Shown here piece after piece: positions 1 through 12,900 of a DNA stretch of 64,000 bases. The stretch lies in NCBI RefSeq assembly GCF_963678635.1, contig NC_087064.1, positions 14,811,802-14,875,801 on the forward strand, read 5' to 3'. Under the pieces are notes generated by a model. It worked only from the letters and a program-made list of their open reading frames with translations, did no database searches and was not told the DNA's origin. The stretch is from Symsagittifera roscoffensis (Eukaryota; Xenacoelomorpha; Acoela; Convolutidae). The translations under genes and the position numbers were made by a program. How positions within the stretch are numbered: position 1 is the first letter of the stretch; each line of letters starts with the position of its first letter.

Positions 1-2631
1 GAACTTTGACTATTTTATAGAAACTTTTTGAATGTTCTGAAAAATTACCCTATCAAATCTGAGATGAAAGTTTCAAATGAGAGAAGCGGTTGCGCGAGTT
101 TTTCTTGCAGAAGCGATTATTCCCTGACTACTCCCTGCAATAAGAAAGGCTAAGTTTTTGACAAATTTCAAAAATCTCAAAAATTTCCACTCTTCTCATT
201 TTAGTGGAGAAACAACTATGGTTTTTGGGAAAAGTTTAATTTTTGAAATTACGCATCAGTATAACAAATTCAAAAAATATTAAATACTTACCTCCAGCTT
301 TAGCTGAGCCCTAGGTGTCCTTCATCAAGACGTACGAAAATTCGGTGCACCTAGTTTTTTCCAAACATTTTTCATGCTTTTTGTATGATTGTTTTGAAGT
401 GGTGCGAAGCTCCGCTTTGCCAAAAAATTTTATCGAGAAAAGGTTTTAATACGTGTCTTGTTTTGTTGAAAATAACTAAAATCGATTAAAGCAACATAAA
501 GTTGGCAAAATAAGACCAATATTGACCATTTTTTTTAGGAGATGAAAGTTGTTTTGCTAAATATTGTTTTTGTGAGTCTGTGTTTTTTGTGGGAATGAAA
601 TTGAGTAAAAACTGGAAAAAAAAACTTTTTCCGAAAAAGCGAAATTCCAGTTTTTATCTAGTTTTTCTAATGTTGAAAACCGACTGATTCATAATCAACC
701 TCGTAAATAAATGCCTACACAAGCTTACTAAAACTATTTTGAAGACCGAACAATAATTGGTCGTTGAGTTCATTGAAACGTGTCAAAAACTGCGCATTTT
801 CAGCCTTTGTGACAATTCGTCTGAAAGTTTTTCAGATGAGTTTTAGACGTCACAGAAATTTTTTCCTTGGCGCGTTTGACTCATTTTGACTAGTTATTGT
901 ATTTTTTAGCGTAGGATTACCAAAATTTTTGTTTTTGGGCCTAAAACTTTTTTCACATCTGTTCGACGTCACTAAATTGACGACTTTCAGCTTAGCAACT
1001 CGAGTGCACCTCACTAAAAAACTACTATTGAAAACCGACTGATTAGTTTCTAATTGATTTACAGACACTAAGTTTTTTACAAGTAGAGAATCTGTTTAAA
1101 AATGATTATAATTGATTGCAATCTTAGTTTTAAGAATGCAGGTTTGACAAGGGTTTTTGATTTTCGTAAACTTCAGCAAAAAAATCATTGATCCTTTTTT
1201 CTGAAACTGAGTTGACTTTATTTATAAAATTATTTTAATGTATATTTGGTAGCCTAGAGGTGCAGTACTATGAAAAATGTTTTTTTTGTTCAGTCTCTTT
1301 CAGTGTGTTGAATGTTTTTCCGCCGTATCTTTGCTTTGTTTTCAAAAAAAAGCTAACTTTGAAAAGGATTGATTTCAAATGAGTTTCGGCAAAAAATAAA
1401 ACGTCAATGCCCGTTAGGAAACCTGATATTTCAGGAAACTACAATCAAATAGGGCGGAGAAAAACTAGCTGACTGAGCTCACTATGATTTCAAAGTTGTA
1501 TAGGGAGATAAAAAGAGTTAAATAAAACTGGCAGTGATTTCACCGTAAATTTAATGTAAGCTTTTTGGTAGAGCAGAAAGCAGAACTTGTGCAACTGAAA
1601 ACAAAGATATTCAGTTGCTGTACAAGTAATCTAGAACGTTTCTCGATGACAGAATTTTAAATTTAATTTCAAATGGTAAGGAAAAAAATCATTTGAAAAA
1701 CAAAGTGAAAATATAAAAATTTTAAGCGCCGTTCTTTTTCCTAAGTTGCGTGCTTTGAAAAAAGTATTTGAGTTTAATGCGTCTGAAGTAGAAAAAATAA
1801 ACGTAGAAAAAATGTGTTAGTAATTAATAAAATAACCTGAAAAAGTTGCTGTCTGCGAGCCCAGTCTCATCTATACCTCCGTGAATTAAGTCTGAAAAAG
1901 GGAGAAACTCAGACCAATTTTTCTTGATACGACTTTTTTTTTTGGTTAATACAAAAGAAACCCTTATCGTAAGCCGTATCACGGCCAATAGAATTTAATA
2001 TAAGGCCTTATGAATTGTCCTGGATATTAAAATCGAGCAAAAACAAGCTCATCGTATGCCATACTTTCTTCCAGTCATAGTCGGATCAAAAGCAGTCTGC
2101 ACTTTATTGGAATACCATTGTTAATATCAGGTAAGAAACTTCTATGTGCTGTTTTTGTATACCAGCGATTTAAGAGAAAACCAATTTCAGGAATCACAAC
2201 AGAACAGCATGATTAAATTACACAATTAAAAGACTCCAAAGTTCAAAAATATGGGAAAAATTGACCATACTACTAATAACTTTCAGCAGAGTTCCTGAAA
2301 TTGTATTTTTCCTGCAGTTCTCAAGCAAGATTGAGTTTTTCCGCCTCAACCAAATTTCCGTCGCAAAAAAAAGATTGGGTAATTGGAATTTTTTACTACT
2401 TAAGTCTAAAGTAGCACAAACCAGCTATGATCCCAAAAATCTCCAGAATAAACGCGTTATTGCTAAAGTTTTACTTGAAAACATTTTTCGCGTTAAACTA
2501 TCTGAATTTCCCATATTCGAAAAGACTGGTTTTTATCAATAAATAATTTTTTAACAAGAAGGCGACCTTTTGCGTGCTGTGTCAATACAAACGGGTTTAT
2601 CTTGTTCCTTTAGAAATGTTTCCATCACCAA
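1..2631. other. AT-rich non-coding region
   Basis: No convincing coding exon is visible on either strand; ORFs are short, low-complexity and lack recognisable motifs. A phrase beginning TTGAAAACCGACTGATT occurs twice (near 675 and 1026), suggesting an old local duplication. A stretch near 399-421 resembles, in reverse, the GCGAAGCTTCGCACCAC phrase of the dispersed repeat seen near 41010. Confidence 0.6.
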
Positions 2632-4156
2632 TCACCCGCATTCAGTAAAAAGAGAAAATAATAGAGTATAATAAATTTTTCTTGTCAGTCTCCATAAATT
2701 TCAAAAAGAATTGACTATAATTGATTAAAAATGGATTATAATTTTACTATTTTTCGGAACAATAAAAATCCTTATAATCGTTTATAATCGATTATAATCG
2801 ATTTTTTTTGAAAATTTTTTTCTGGGGTTCCTCTTTTGAATTATCTTGAGATATCCATTTTTGGTGACGGAGCCTAAGAACTTTCTAAAGGCGCCTTTGG
2901 CGCCAATATATACTAAATTCGAATGGGAGAGCGCGCCAAAAAACGCGATTTTAGATCAACATTTTCCAAAAATTGTCTAAAAACGCCTTTTTTGGCCTGT
3001 TTTTCCATAACTTTCCACCCCGGCTTATAGCTTAAACTTACATTAAATTTAATATTTACTGTATTTTCATGCAGAATAGCCTAATTTTAATCTATTATGA
3101 TTGATTTTTTTGTGAAATTATATTTTGATAGAAAAAGGTATTATAAAATTATAAACAATTATAAGTCCCAATTTTAGATGTTTAAACTATTTATAATTCA
3201 ATATAATGACCACATTTTTGGGGAAATTTTAATGAACTATAGTCAATTATAAATGATTATAATTTTTCGGAAAATCTTTTATAATCTATTATAATAGATT
3301 ATAATCCTTTCTTCTATCAAAATATTATCTCACAAAAAAATTAATCATAATGGATTAAAATTTAGCTATTCTGCATGAAAATACAGTGAAAATTAAATTT
3401 AATGTAAGTTTAAGTTATAAGCCGGGGCGAATCTAGGACTTTCTCGGGGGAGGGGAGCGGATTTTCCACAAAAAATTTTTGCAAATTTTGTCTACCTTTT
3501 TTTAGGTTGACCAAATTGATTTTCTGAGCTCTTCTAACTCACAATAAGAAAGACCCCATTTTGATCAAATTTTCTGCGCCGCAGGTAAAATTAAGAAAAA
3601 ACAGGCCAAAAAAGGCGGTTTTAGACAATTTTTGAAAATTTTTGATCTAAAAATCGCGTTTTTTTGGCGCGCTCTCCCCTCTCAAAATTAGTTTATATTG
3701 GCACCAAAGGCGCCTTTAGAAAGTTTTTTGGCTCCGTCACCAAAAATGGATATCTCAAGATAATTCTAAGGGAGAAACCCCAGACCCCCCCCCCCCCCCC
3801 TTAAACCGCCCCTGGCTATAAGTACAGAATTACAGTTTCTTTTAGTTCGGTAACCAACTGAAAAGCACACAAAACAAAACAAAAGTAAAACTAAATGAAG
3901 CGATGACATATGTTGAATAATAATGGATCATAATTCATTATAATGGATTGTAATTCAAGAAAATTTGAGAAGTTTTTTTTTAATTATCGATTGTAATCGA
4001 GTATAAACGATTATAATGATTTTTATTGTTTCGAAAAATAGTAACTTTATAATCCATTTTTAATCAATTATAATCAATTCAATTTAAAATTTATGGAGAC
4101 TGACAATAAAAACCGATTATAATCTATTAGTTTCTCTTTTTACTGAGTGCGGGTAG
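2632..4156. repeat. Large fold-back (inverted-repeat) element
   Basis: The left arm (about 2632-3138) is repeated in reverse complement in the right arm (about 3306-4156). Outer ends match: ACCCGCATTCAGTAAAAAG at the left, and its near-perfect complement ending GTGCGGGT at the right. Inner ends match at 3127-3138 and 3306-3318. The roughly 165-bp centre is itself rich in ATTATAAT-type palindromic words. The right arm is longer because it holds a complete 390-bp MITE (3422-3814), while the left arm holds an internally deleted inverted copy (about 2823-3030). No ORF of note is present. I infer a non-autonomous fold-back transposon or an inverted duplication; a target-site duplication was not clear. 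Confidence 0.8.
3422..3814. repeat. MITE, CAGGGGCGGATCTAGG-end family, copy inside the fold-back
   Basis: The 5' end reads CCGGGGCGAATCTAGG and the 3' end AAACCGCCCCTGG, a degraded version of the terminal inverted repeat of the copy at 10261-10661. Internal phrases are shared between the copies (GGTTGACCAAATTGATTTTC, GGCGCCAAAGGCGCC-like, TCCGTCACCAAAAATGGAT). A run of about 18 C lies just inside the 3' end. The terminal sequence resembles hAT-type non-autonomous elements, but no transposase is present to confirm that. Confidence 0.7.
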
Positions 4157-7100
4157 AAGTTGCTTTTTGCCACGCAGTTTTCTGAAAACCTCATATTTCT
4201 GTTTTTCTCCAAAGTATGCAGGAAATCTTGAAAATTTCAAAAATGTCAATTAAATTGAGAGACAAGAACAATAGCCATCTTAGTGCTTCGATCAGATTAG
4301 AAAATTCAAAATTCAATCTCAATCTTTTGTCTTCGCCTTCGTGTCTTTAATCTCCGCCTTATCTGCCCAAAATCCCAGGTGAACAAATACCGCGAACAAA
4401 AATTTTGATTATTGGAAATATATTTTTCACAGCCCACGTCTAGAGTAGCACAACCAGATAAAAACAAAAACTGAAGGTGCATTGGGTCGACTGGTTTTAA
4501 TACAGATCAACTACCACGAAATTTTTTATGCAAAGTAGGTACAAAAACATAATAGAGTAATGACACTGTTTAAACTGAACGCGTTGTTTCAATTATATTT
4601 GGCGGACAATATCAGTTTGAACTAATGAGATTAGAGTTTTTTCATTTCTGTTTTACATTTTTAGATTTTCTAGTTTGGGCGGAATAAGTAAAAAGACCCG
4701 AAAAAGTATTTGAGCAATATATTTTTAAAAAAATCACGTTTTTCAAACTTCCAAAAAATAAAATCAACATTAGTTTTTCCTTTTTTTTCAGTAAATATAA
4801 TTTTCGTTTATTTTTTAAAAAAGACTTAAACACATTAAAACAAAAAATATATAAATTGAAATTTGAGCTGGTATTGGTATTGGAATTGGTATATTTGTGA
4901 TAAGTATAGCTGGAAAACTCAGATACTAAAAGAAGATTCTTCAGCTTTCTTTGCTACCTTTCATACTTGTCTATTAATGTGTCCAAGACGTCCCTGATAT
5001 TCGGAACCAGCCAGTCAGGTATATTGCGTGTGATCTAACATGTTGGTATGTGTATGTGTATGTGGAAACAAAGTTCTAAATATGTCCTTCAGTCGAAATG
5101 AAGACATATTCAGTGCAATGGGCATAATGGTTGGAGAGAACCAGTCAGCCGAAAAGAGGCAAACTACGAACAGATGTTCTTGAAAGTTCATTAAAAATCA
5201 AGTAGACCTTCAAGAGACAAAAAAAAGATATCACCAATCCGAGAAAATTTTGAAGCTCACTCATCTTTTTTTTGAAAATGTTATTTTTGTTTATATTATT
5301 TTTTATTCTTCAAGACCGTTAGGCTAAACGCACTGATAATTCCTTCAGGCTCCTTTTCTACATTTCTTTTTCCCAAACAATTACCAAATATCTGTATGCG
5401 TGTATGCTCTTTCTACATACATGTCTATGCTGAGATTTATACACTTCCGTTCATTCGACCACTGTGTTTCCCTTCTCATTTTTTCTACAGGTAAAATTTC
5501 CTCCTCAAGAAAAAACAGCCAGCCTTCAGGGAATTAAGAAAAACAATAAGCCTTATTTTCGACGTTAGTCTTAAATTGCACACTAATGAAATCGATTTTG
5601 TATAATATTACAAAAATTTTCCCAATTCAGCCGCAAGCATTTTCATTTAAATTTCTCTGAAACTATGCTTGTATAGACAACTCTATTGATAGTTACCAAA
5701 TTGGATGTAAAAAATTGTTCATGTTCAAATTTTTGAAGTATCTTCTTTGATCAGTGGTTCCAACATTGCTTTGACAAACCGATTGCCTTTTATTAGCTTT
5801 TTATTTGCTTGCTTATCACTTGTTTAACGGTGCATACCTCATCGGCAAAAACTTCTACAGATAGTTTTTTTTTGCATCGTTTTTTAATTATCGCGAGGTT
5901 GATGCATACGCAACACCTACAAATGTCCTAAAAAATCCGTTGGTTAAATATTCGCTCTATTTTTGGCCTATTTTTTTTATCTACCCTTTGGTAAGAAAAT
6001 GTGGGATGAAAAAAAGGATACCCAGCTACCCAGCCTCATATCCGTCTCAGGTGTTCTGCACAGAAATTAATTTTTCCTTGTATAGATTCTAAAATACATA
6101 CAAACTTATGCATATTACTGAAAAACTACAAGAGCCGCTCGCTAAAAGCTAAGCTATAATTACTTCTCTTTTTTCGCAAAGTTTAAATTTTTCAGTCTTA
6201 AAAAGTGCCTCTTATCGTTACCGCGCCTCCCCTGAGAGTTTATTAACTAAAAAAATGTAGTTACTTTTTATTCAGCAATTTACTTCAAAAAATTTACATC
6301 TTGAGCAATTTAAAATAAATGACTGCAACCAACTTGGTTCATACATATTGTATTTTGATATCCCTAGGGGTGTAAGTTAGTTAGTTTTCAGTTGTTTAGT
6401 AAATTAAATATTACTTCTTAGAACAAGATTCAGGTCATAAAAAACCAAAACCAGGGTTTGTTGGTTCTGTATTGCATCTATTTTACCCACTTAAGTTACA
6501 ATTTAATAAATTTTTTTTCTAGTTAATTTACATTACAATGATCCAACGAAACATTCGGCGGCTTTTCGCCTAACTGATTTTTTCTAACGGATTTTAGTTG
6601 TCGTCTGAGCCAAGGCTATAATAATTATAAAACTGTTCGTTTCTTCATCTATCAAATAAGTGCTTAGGTATCCGGATCTTAAGCCCTTTTCTTATGAATA
6701 AACAATACTTCCGACAACCTTATATCTTAACAACTTTAAGAAACGAGTTCTTTTTTAGATTACTAAAACCGGTGACAAAATTAGAGTATTCAGATCATTC
6801 CAGTTCACAGCTAAGTTTGAGATCCTATTTAGTCGTGTTATCAACCATCTGGATCTTTGGTTATTGAACGAAGTTTGGTGCCGACTACCAGATAACTCTG
6901 GAGTATTCTAGTTAATCTTCAATTTCTTCTCTTCTCTTCTCTCTCACTTTTGTGAAACTTTAAGTGAAGTTGATTTTGAATTTATCACGTCCAGTCATGG
7001 TCGCTTAAAAAATTTTACGAAGGATCAAAAGGTTCGAATTTCATTTACCCTAAACACTAATTCATTTGATCGGGTTCAAAGAAATAACTGCCATAAACTG

Positions 7101-7446
7101 GACACTTGAACAAAAAAACAAATACTTTTAAGTATCGCAATCATACCAAATAAAACCCTCAAACTGACTATTATCAATTATCAAACGTTTATATTCAAGT
7201 TTGAAACGAAGATCTATCGAATGCATCTAAAATCTGCGCCGTAACCTTTAGTTTTTGAAAATTATTGCAATTTTTCGATTTTTACTTTCAATTCAGTTTT
7301 TAGAGAAACTGTTCTTTTATTATTTAAAATAAGGCATTATATTTGCTCAGCAGATAGCACAGTTTCGTAATTTCCAACTGAGAATGACAATGTAAAACAA
7401 ACTTTAGTTTCTTTTATGTACTAGATATTTTTTCTTGTTTTGCCAT
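4157..7446. other. AT-rich non-coding region
   Basis: No gene is supported here. The region contains short simple repeats, for example GGTATTGGTATTGG near 4869 and GTATGTGTATGTG near 5045, and no long ORF. It ends at the target-site duplication of the MULE at 7447-7455. Confidence 0.6.
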
Positions 7447-7455
7447 TTTTAATAG

Positions 7456-7585
7456 GTGGCAGGACAATCTACCCTATTCCAAACTACCCTATACCATTCT
7501 ACCCTATGCCATTATACCCTACATACCAATCTACCCTATACCAATCTACCCTATACTAATCTACCCTATACTAATCTGCCCTATA
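7456..7585 (+). repeat. Left terminal inverted repeat of the MULE
   Basis: About eight tandem units of the 15-bp word CTACCCTATACCAAT and variants follow a short unique tip. Its reverse complement forms the right terminus at 9599-9708. Subterminal tandem arrays within a TIR can provide multiple transposase-binding sites; that role is inferred. Confidence 0.85.
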
Positions 7586-7860
7586 TACCATAATGAGGTA
7601 TCATAATGTAATCTTTCAAAGTCCTAATTAGAATCGGAAAGATACAGCACGTGTTAATTCATTTGAGTCTAAATTTTTGGACTCAATTTGAGTCTTTCAC
7701 TTAAGGAAATTGTTCTAAAGACTAAATCGCAATTAGAGTCTCAAAATCTGAAATTTATTTCAATTAACAAGTTTTAATCCCCAATTTTCAAAATCACGTA
7801 CAAGAATGAAACCAAAACTACGTCATTATATCAATTTTCTTTGGAATAACATCTACTAAA

Positions 7861-9012
7861 ATGAGTCAAATTTCTTGGGGTTTATCCCAACAGAATCGGC
7901 GAACGCTTGTAATCGGTGGCCACGAGTTTACGAAAAAACAGGAAACAAAGAATGGAAACATTCACTGGAAGTGTTCAAGATGGGGGTCCCATAAATGCAA
8001 AACGACAGCAATAACCAGAGAAAACGATCTTATTTCCTGTAGAAATGAGCACACGCACGAAGTATTTCCTGGTCGTTCGGATGCAAGGCTTCTCGTGCAG
8101 AAAATGAAACAGGACACAAAAATACAACAAGTACCAGTCAACAGCATAATTATAGCAAACGGCCTGCAGTCTGTCTCCGAAGAAAAAGCAGTTCAATTAG
8201 CTCTTCCTTGCCGGTCGGCTATTAACCGGGCCCTCAATCGACAGAAGGTAAATGATAGACCCACTTACAAAAAGCTACTGAAGGGATTATCAGCCATCAC
8301 TGAAAACACCGAGCCTCACCGCATTCTCCTCGATTTTGAACGTGCAGCACTGAACGCTTTCGCTAGTCACCATACCGGAGCGTTGCTGAAAGGCTGCTAT
8401 TTTCATTTATGTCAAGCGTTCAACCGGAAAATAAACGAAGTGGGCCTGAAGCGACTGTACGAAACTAATCATGATCTCAATTTGTCATTGCGCTTAATTC
8501 CAGCTCTAAGTTTCGTACCAGTTGAAATGGTCAATGCTGCTTTTGACTTGGTCATTGAGGAAATCGAAAACGTGTCGGACAAATTTGATCTTGACGACAA
8601 TATCACTCAAAAACTTGATGAGGTAGCCTCATACTTTCAGCGCACCTACATTAAAGGCGAAACCATTGGAAGGAATTCTCGCGAACCTCTCTTCCCAGTT
8701 AACCTTTGGAATCATTCCGAAGAAGCAGCTGCTGGGTTAATAAGGACAACAAATGCTGTAGAAGGCTGGCATCTTGGCGTTGCTACTCTTTTCAAAGGAA
8801 GCCACCCATCCGTTCACACCTTTCTGGAACAAATAAAACTGGATGCTGCAAATCAGAAATTTAATATAATGAAAGCAATGGGAGGAAACAGCAACCCCAG
8901 TCGAAAGAAGTACAGGGAATTGAACGAGAAAGTGAAAAACATTTGCAACAATTTTAACAAAGATTCTATTTTAACCTATTTGTATTCTCTCGCGCAATTA
9001 AGTCATTCCTAA
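7861..9012 (+). CDS. FLYWCH zinc finger / truncated MULE transposase (383 aa)
   Basis: The N-terminus is a FLYWCH-type zinc finger (about residues 15-66; W36, C38, C46, H64, H66), a DNA-binding module common in animal MULE transposases. The C-terminal two thirds match the MULE transposase core. D158 lies in the LLDFE motif, followed by GCYFHLCQ (178-185), FPVNLWN (278-284) and TTNAVEGWH with E301. The first catalytic Asp segment is missing: residue 130 passes straight from an N-terminal spacer to the YKKLL stretch that normally follows it by about 100 residues. The deletion keeps the frame open, so the protein could bind element ends but should not cut DNA. The ATG at 7861 is the first in frame and no intron is visible. 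A repressor-like role, comparable to internally deleted P elements, is inference only. Confidence 0.85.
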   Translation: MSQISWGLSQQNRRTLVIGGHEFTKKQETKNGNIHWKCSRWGSHKCKTTAITRENDLISCRNEHTHEVFPGRSDARLLVQKMKQDTKIQQVPVNSIIIANGLQSVSEEKAVQLALPCRSAINRALNRQKVNDRPTYKKLLKGLSAITENTEPHRILLDFERAALNAFASHHTGALLKGCYFHLCQAFNRKINEVGLKRLYETNHDLNLSLRLIPALSFVPVEMVNAAFDLVIEEIENVSDKFDLDDNITQKLDEVASYFQRTYIKGETIGRNSREPLFPVNLWNHSEEAAAGLIRTTNAVEGWHLGVATLFKGSHPSVHTFLEQIKLDAANQKFNIMKAMGGNSNPSRKKYRELNEKVKNICNNFNKDSILTYLYSLAQLSHS

Positions 9013-9598
9013 CTCAGTTTATTTTAACAAACTTTCTGAATTTTTCAAAAATTCAATTTAATTTCTAAAAAAAATACACTTTTTGAGGTTCCCGTGGCCG
9101 TAGAGGGCTGAAATTTTGGGAGGTAATAGAGGCCAATACCAAAAGAATTTTACCTTCTCCCTCACCCCGCCCCCTAGTACCGCCTTGGCCTGGTACTGGG
9201 GGGTCTACCCCTCCTTTTGTGATCAACTAGTCAAACCCTCAGTAATTTTCGAATTTCATTCAAAATTTGACTTCTTGGTGATTTGATCTTTCAAGCTTTT
9301 GATTTTCAAACACAGGCATTATCCGCTACGCTATGTCGACTTGATTTGATATGACTTTTGTTTGTTTAAGAAATAGCCGCAACGCATTTCTATAGCAACA
9401 TTGGATTAAAATTTCTGTTCGTTCATGCTTTGAACTCATTTCCATTTTGAACGCGCAAGTTTTACGTTGCTTTGATATTTTGTTCACGTGCGTCAATTAT
9501 TCTTTGATCATAATTAATGGTTCTTTGATTTGTTCGGAAATATACTGTTTCGGATTCTTCAAGAGGATGGGGTAAGTTTCAATTGCTTTAATTATAGG

Positions 9599-9708
9599 GT
9601 AGAATGGTATAGGGTAGATTGGTATAGGGTAGATTGGTATGTAGGATAGAATAGTATAGGGTAGATTAGCATAGGGTAGATTGGAATAGGGTAGAATGTC
9701 ATGGAACC
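9599..9708 (-). repeat. Right terminal inverted repeat of the MULE
   Basis: Tandem AGGGTAGATTGGTAT units form the inverted partner of 7456-7585. The two copies align over about 100 bp with scattered substitutions. Unit order is preserved, including the irregular CCTACATACC interruption present in both. Confidence 0.85.
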
Positions 9709-9982
9709 TTTTAATAGTAGTTTTGACATATAACGACGTTGATTTTCAAAATCTGCCGCATTAGTTCAAAATCTGCTGATTTTCAAAATCTGCCGACGAA
9801 GAATTTCATCTTTGACAATCACAATTGAAAAAAATGTCCTATCCAGCGGTTCAAAATCAATTTTATGAATCGAAAACCTTCTCACGCTAGTCTTATTTGA
9901 TCATAACTTTGAAAAGAAGGAACAATCTTTTGCCGACAGACCGAGCCTTTCTATTCGCCTTAACAGCAAAGAACTGGAGTGA

Positions 9983-12900
9983 ATGTTCGGGATGATTTCG
10001 GAAGTGTTAGCTCGTATAGCCAGTGTGAGTGTGGGCGGTGATGGAGGGGGAGGGGGTTTGGACAGCGACTGTGCGGACAGACTCAACTTCAAATACTCAT
10101 GTCTTCTTCTCATGAGTCTAGGAGCACTTGTCACCACCAGACAGTTCGTAGGTCAGAATATTGCAAAGAAACTAAAATTATAGATTCAATGAACCAATGT
10201 AACTTTTGCTCGCTGAAAGTATTTGGCTCTCTGAAGAAGTTGCTTTTTAAACGGGGTGTCCAGGGGCGGATCTAGGATTTTCTCTAGGGGGGGGGGGGGT
10301 TTGGGGATTTTCAAAAAAATTTCGAAAACTTTGACGGCCTTTTTTTTAGGTTGACCAAATTGATTTTCGGAGCTCTCCTAAAACACTAAAACGACGCTGT
10401 TTTTGCCAAATTTTTGAAAAAACAGGTCAAAGAGCCGTTTTTGGGCACTTTTTGGAAAGTTCTGACAAAAAAATCGCGTTTCTTTTTGGCACGCGCTCCC
10501 CCTCAAAGTTAGTATATTTTGGCGCCAAAGGCGCCCTTAGAAAAATTTTTGGGTCCGTCACCAAAAATGGATTTCTTAAAAAGTACCGAAGGGGTCGGCA
10601 GGGGGTCGAATACCTGAGGGGACATCCGCCCCCTCGCCCCTCCCCCCTAAATCTGCCCCTGGAGTGTCTGATTTCTGTTTACCAACCTTTTTTTAAAAAT
10701 TGATATTTTCTCATTTGAAATATCAAAGCAGGTGAATCAACTTCCGAGAAAAACCAGCGGACTGGGATAATCAGAATAACTAACATTGATAACCGGAGCA
10801 AAAAAAAGTAGGTTCAAGTTACATTCGAATTACCAAAAAAAAGTAAACGAAATCTGACGTTTCAGTTTGCAGCGATGGACTTATATTCTTCTCATTCTGT
10901 GGCATTTTGTTTTATAGCCAACTGCGTATTTTCTTTATTTGAACGGGATTTTGTAGCAACAGTGTCTCACTATACCTTTTCAACGCCATGTCTGACAAAT
11001 TTCACTCTATTTGAACAAATTGTTTATTGTTTCTGCAGCATCAATACTTGCTTGCTTAGCTTCAGTTGAATGTTCTGGATACTTTTTCCGTGGCATTTCA
11101 GGCTTTTCATTTTTTGTTTGAGGTGTTTGGAGTTGCTTCAAATCAATAAAAACTTTGATCAAACAGAGTCAAGTTTTTTCAATTACTTTTTTTCTGCAGC
11201 GTGTTCAAATCAAAATCAAGTTTGTTCGATTTGGTGTTTTTTTGTCTGATATGGCGTTGAAAAAGTATAGTTTGCATAATTCCTAGATATGTACATTAGT
11301 TCAACCTATAAGATTTTTAACCAGGCTGTCATTTCCAACTGAATTATTCTAAGAACCAGATTTTTTCAAAGTTGATGTAAAAATATGGATTTTCAACAAT
11401 TTCTAAATTTTTCCTTGACAATCCATTTCCGCTGTTTTCTGGATATTGTCCAGACAACGCATAGCATTTTAAATTTTTCAAGCGTTTTATCACACTTGCA
11501 GCAACAAATGTTTTCAAAAGCAACGCAAAATTATTCTTTGCGAATTGAACATGAATGCATCCGTATAACCAAACGATTTTTCTCAAGAGTTACGAGACGG
11601 AAAAGAAGCTTGTTTACAACAAACAAATTATCACAAGAGTGGCACCAAATTTAAGACAGTTTGGCTGTGCATCGAGTCACTCCGATAGCCATTGGACAGT
11701 TGCCGAACTGTTAACATGCATTGAAATGTTTTACCGCAGAGTCACTGGGGATAAAATTTTAGCTGTCAAAGCATCACTTCACAAGCGCTTGATAAAAGGT
11801 CAAGAAAAAGGCGGGAAATATTTCCAGCATCTGTTAAAATGATTGTTTGTTTATAAATTGATACAAGACTGGTCGTATCAGGGCAAAGCCCTGAATGTTC
11901 CGACTGTCTTTTAAGGTTTATGGAGCAGTAATAAAATTAAAAAATTTAAAGAAATTTTAAAAAAAATGAAAAAAAAATTTTCTAAAATTTTTTATGAAAA
12001 CCATCCCCCACACGCCATATACAGTACAAAAGAATCTAATTTGCTCCTTGTAGCAAACCAATTATGACAATTAGGCTTCTTTCAACCAATTTGGAACGAT
12101 TTCTAAGACGGAATAAATCTCCGCTTACGCGTTAATAGCGCGAATTTTATCGCGCGTCAATTGTCCCGAATTGTCCAAAATGGCAATCTGTAAATCCCCG
12201 CAACTTTACGAAAAATGATGACAGGTGAAATATCTTTTCAAATTTAAGCTCAGGACAACAATAGCTTTTGAATGATATAAAAAACTTCCGTCAAAAATGG
12301 CTAGTTAAAAAGTCGAAATTTGTCTGAAGAAAAAAAAAACCCACCCCGAGCACAAATATTCCGTTACTTTCGTATCGAAAGTCGGAACAAAAATTCCATA
12401 TCTTACCTCCCAGTTTATAAATAACTATGTGTAAGCGTCGATACAGTTGAAAAGGGCAATCATTTCAAAACTCTTTCAGGCTATGAAATACTCCGTAGTT
12501 TCTTTAATCTTGCGAAATTTTTTTTTACAAGCCATAGCCCAAAAAATTTGGCCTGTACAATTCTTAAAAAACCGCTGCTGTTTTTCGAGTTTTGCTCGCA
12601 AAACCTGTTTTAAGTTTTCAAAAAGCTTATTTAATACGCTATTCACTTATGCAAAGCGGTTTAAAAAGTATCAATTAAATTGATTTCCTTCAGTTTGATG
12701 GAATTATTCTTATCACTGAGGGACCGAATGATGGAAGCCTTTCAACCAGGTAGAGTTGCCAAAAATGGCAACAAAGCTCGTATTCGCTAAATGATTTAAG
12801 CTGATTTTTTATTTGGCCAATAATGAGTTTAAGGCCCTGAACTTGCTTGTTTTCTTTTAAGTTTTCATAATTTCTTCAGATATAGTTGCTCAATTTGGGC

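Larger units (their letters stand above)
7456..9708 (+). mobile_element. Mutator-like (MULE/Phantom-type) DNA transposon
   Basis: A 2.25-kb element is flanked by a perfect 9-bp direct repeat TTTTAATAG (7447-7455 and 9709-9717), the target-site length expected of Mutator elements. Each terminal inverted repeat is about 110-130 bp and is built of head-to-tail copies of a roughly 15-bp unit, CTACCCTATACCAAT. The outermost bases are GTGGCAGGACAATC at the left and, in complement, GGTTCCATGACATTC at the right. Inside is one ORF (7861-9012) for a FLYWCH/MULE protein lacking the first third of the catalytic domain. The element lies directly upstream of innexin exon 1, in the same orientation. Good TIRs and an intact duplication imply fairly recent insertion. 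Confidence 0.9.

Noticed and set aside
7468-7590. Regularly spaced repeats resembling a small CRISPR-like array
   Set aside because: The units are head-to-tail without unique spacers, recur inverted at 9599-9708, and form the TIRs of a MULE in a eukaryotic genome.
11555-11842. 95-codon ORF in innexin intron 1
   Set aside because: No recognisable domain, overlapping alternative frame, and located in an intron between transposons; likely chance or decayed repeat.
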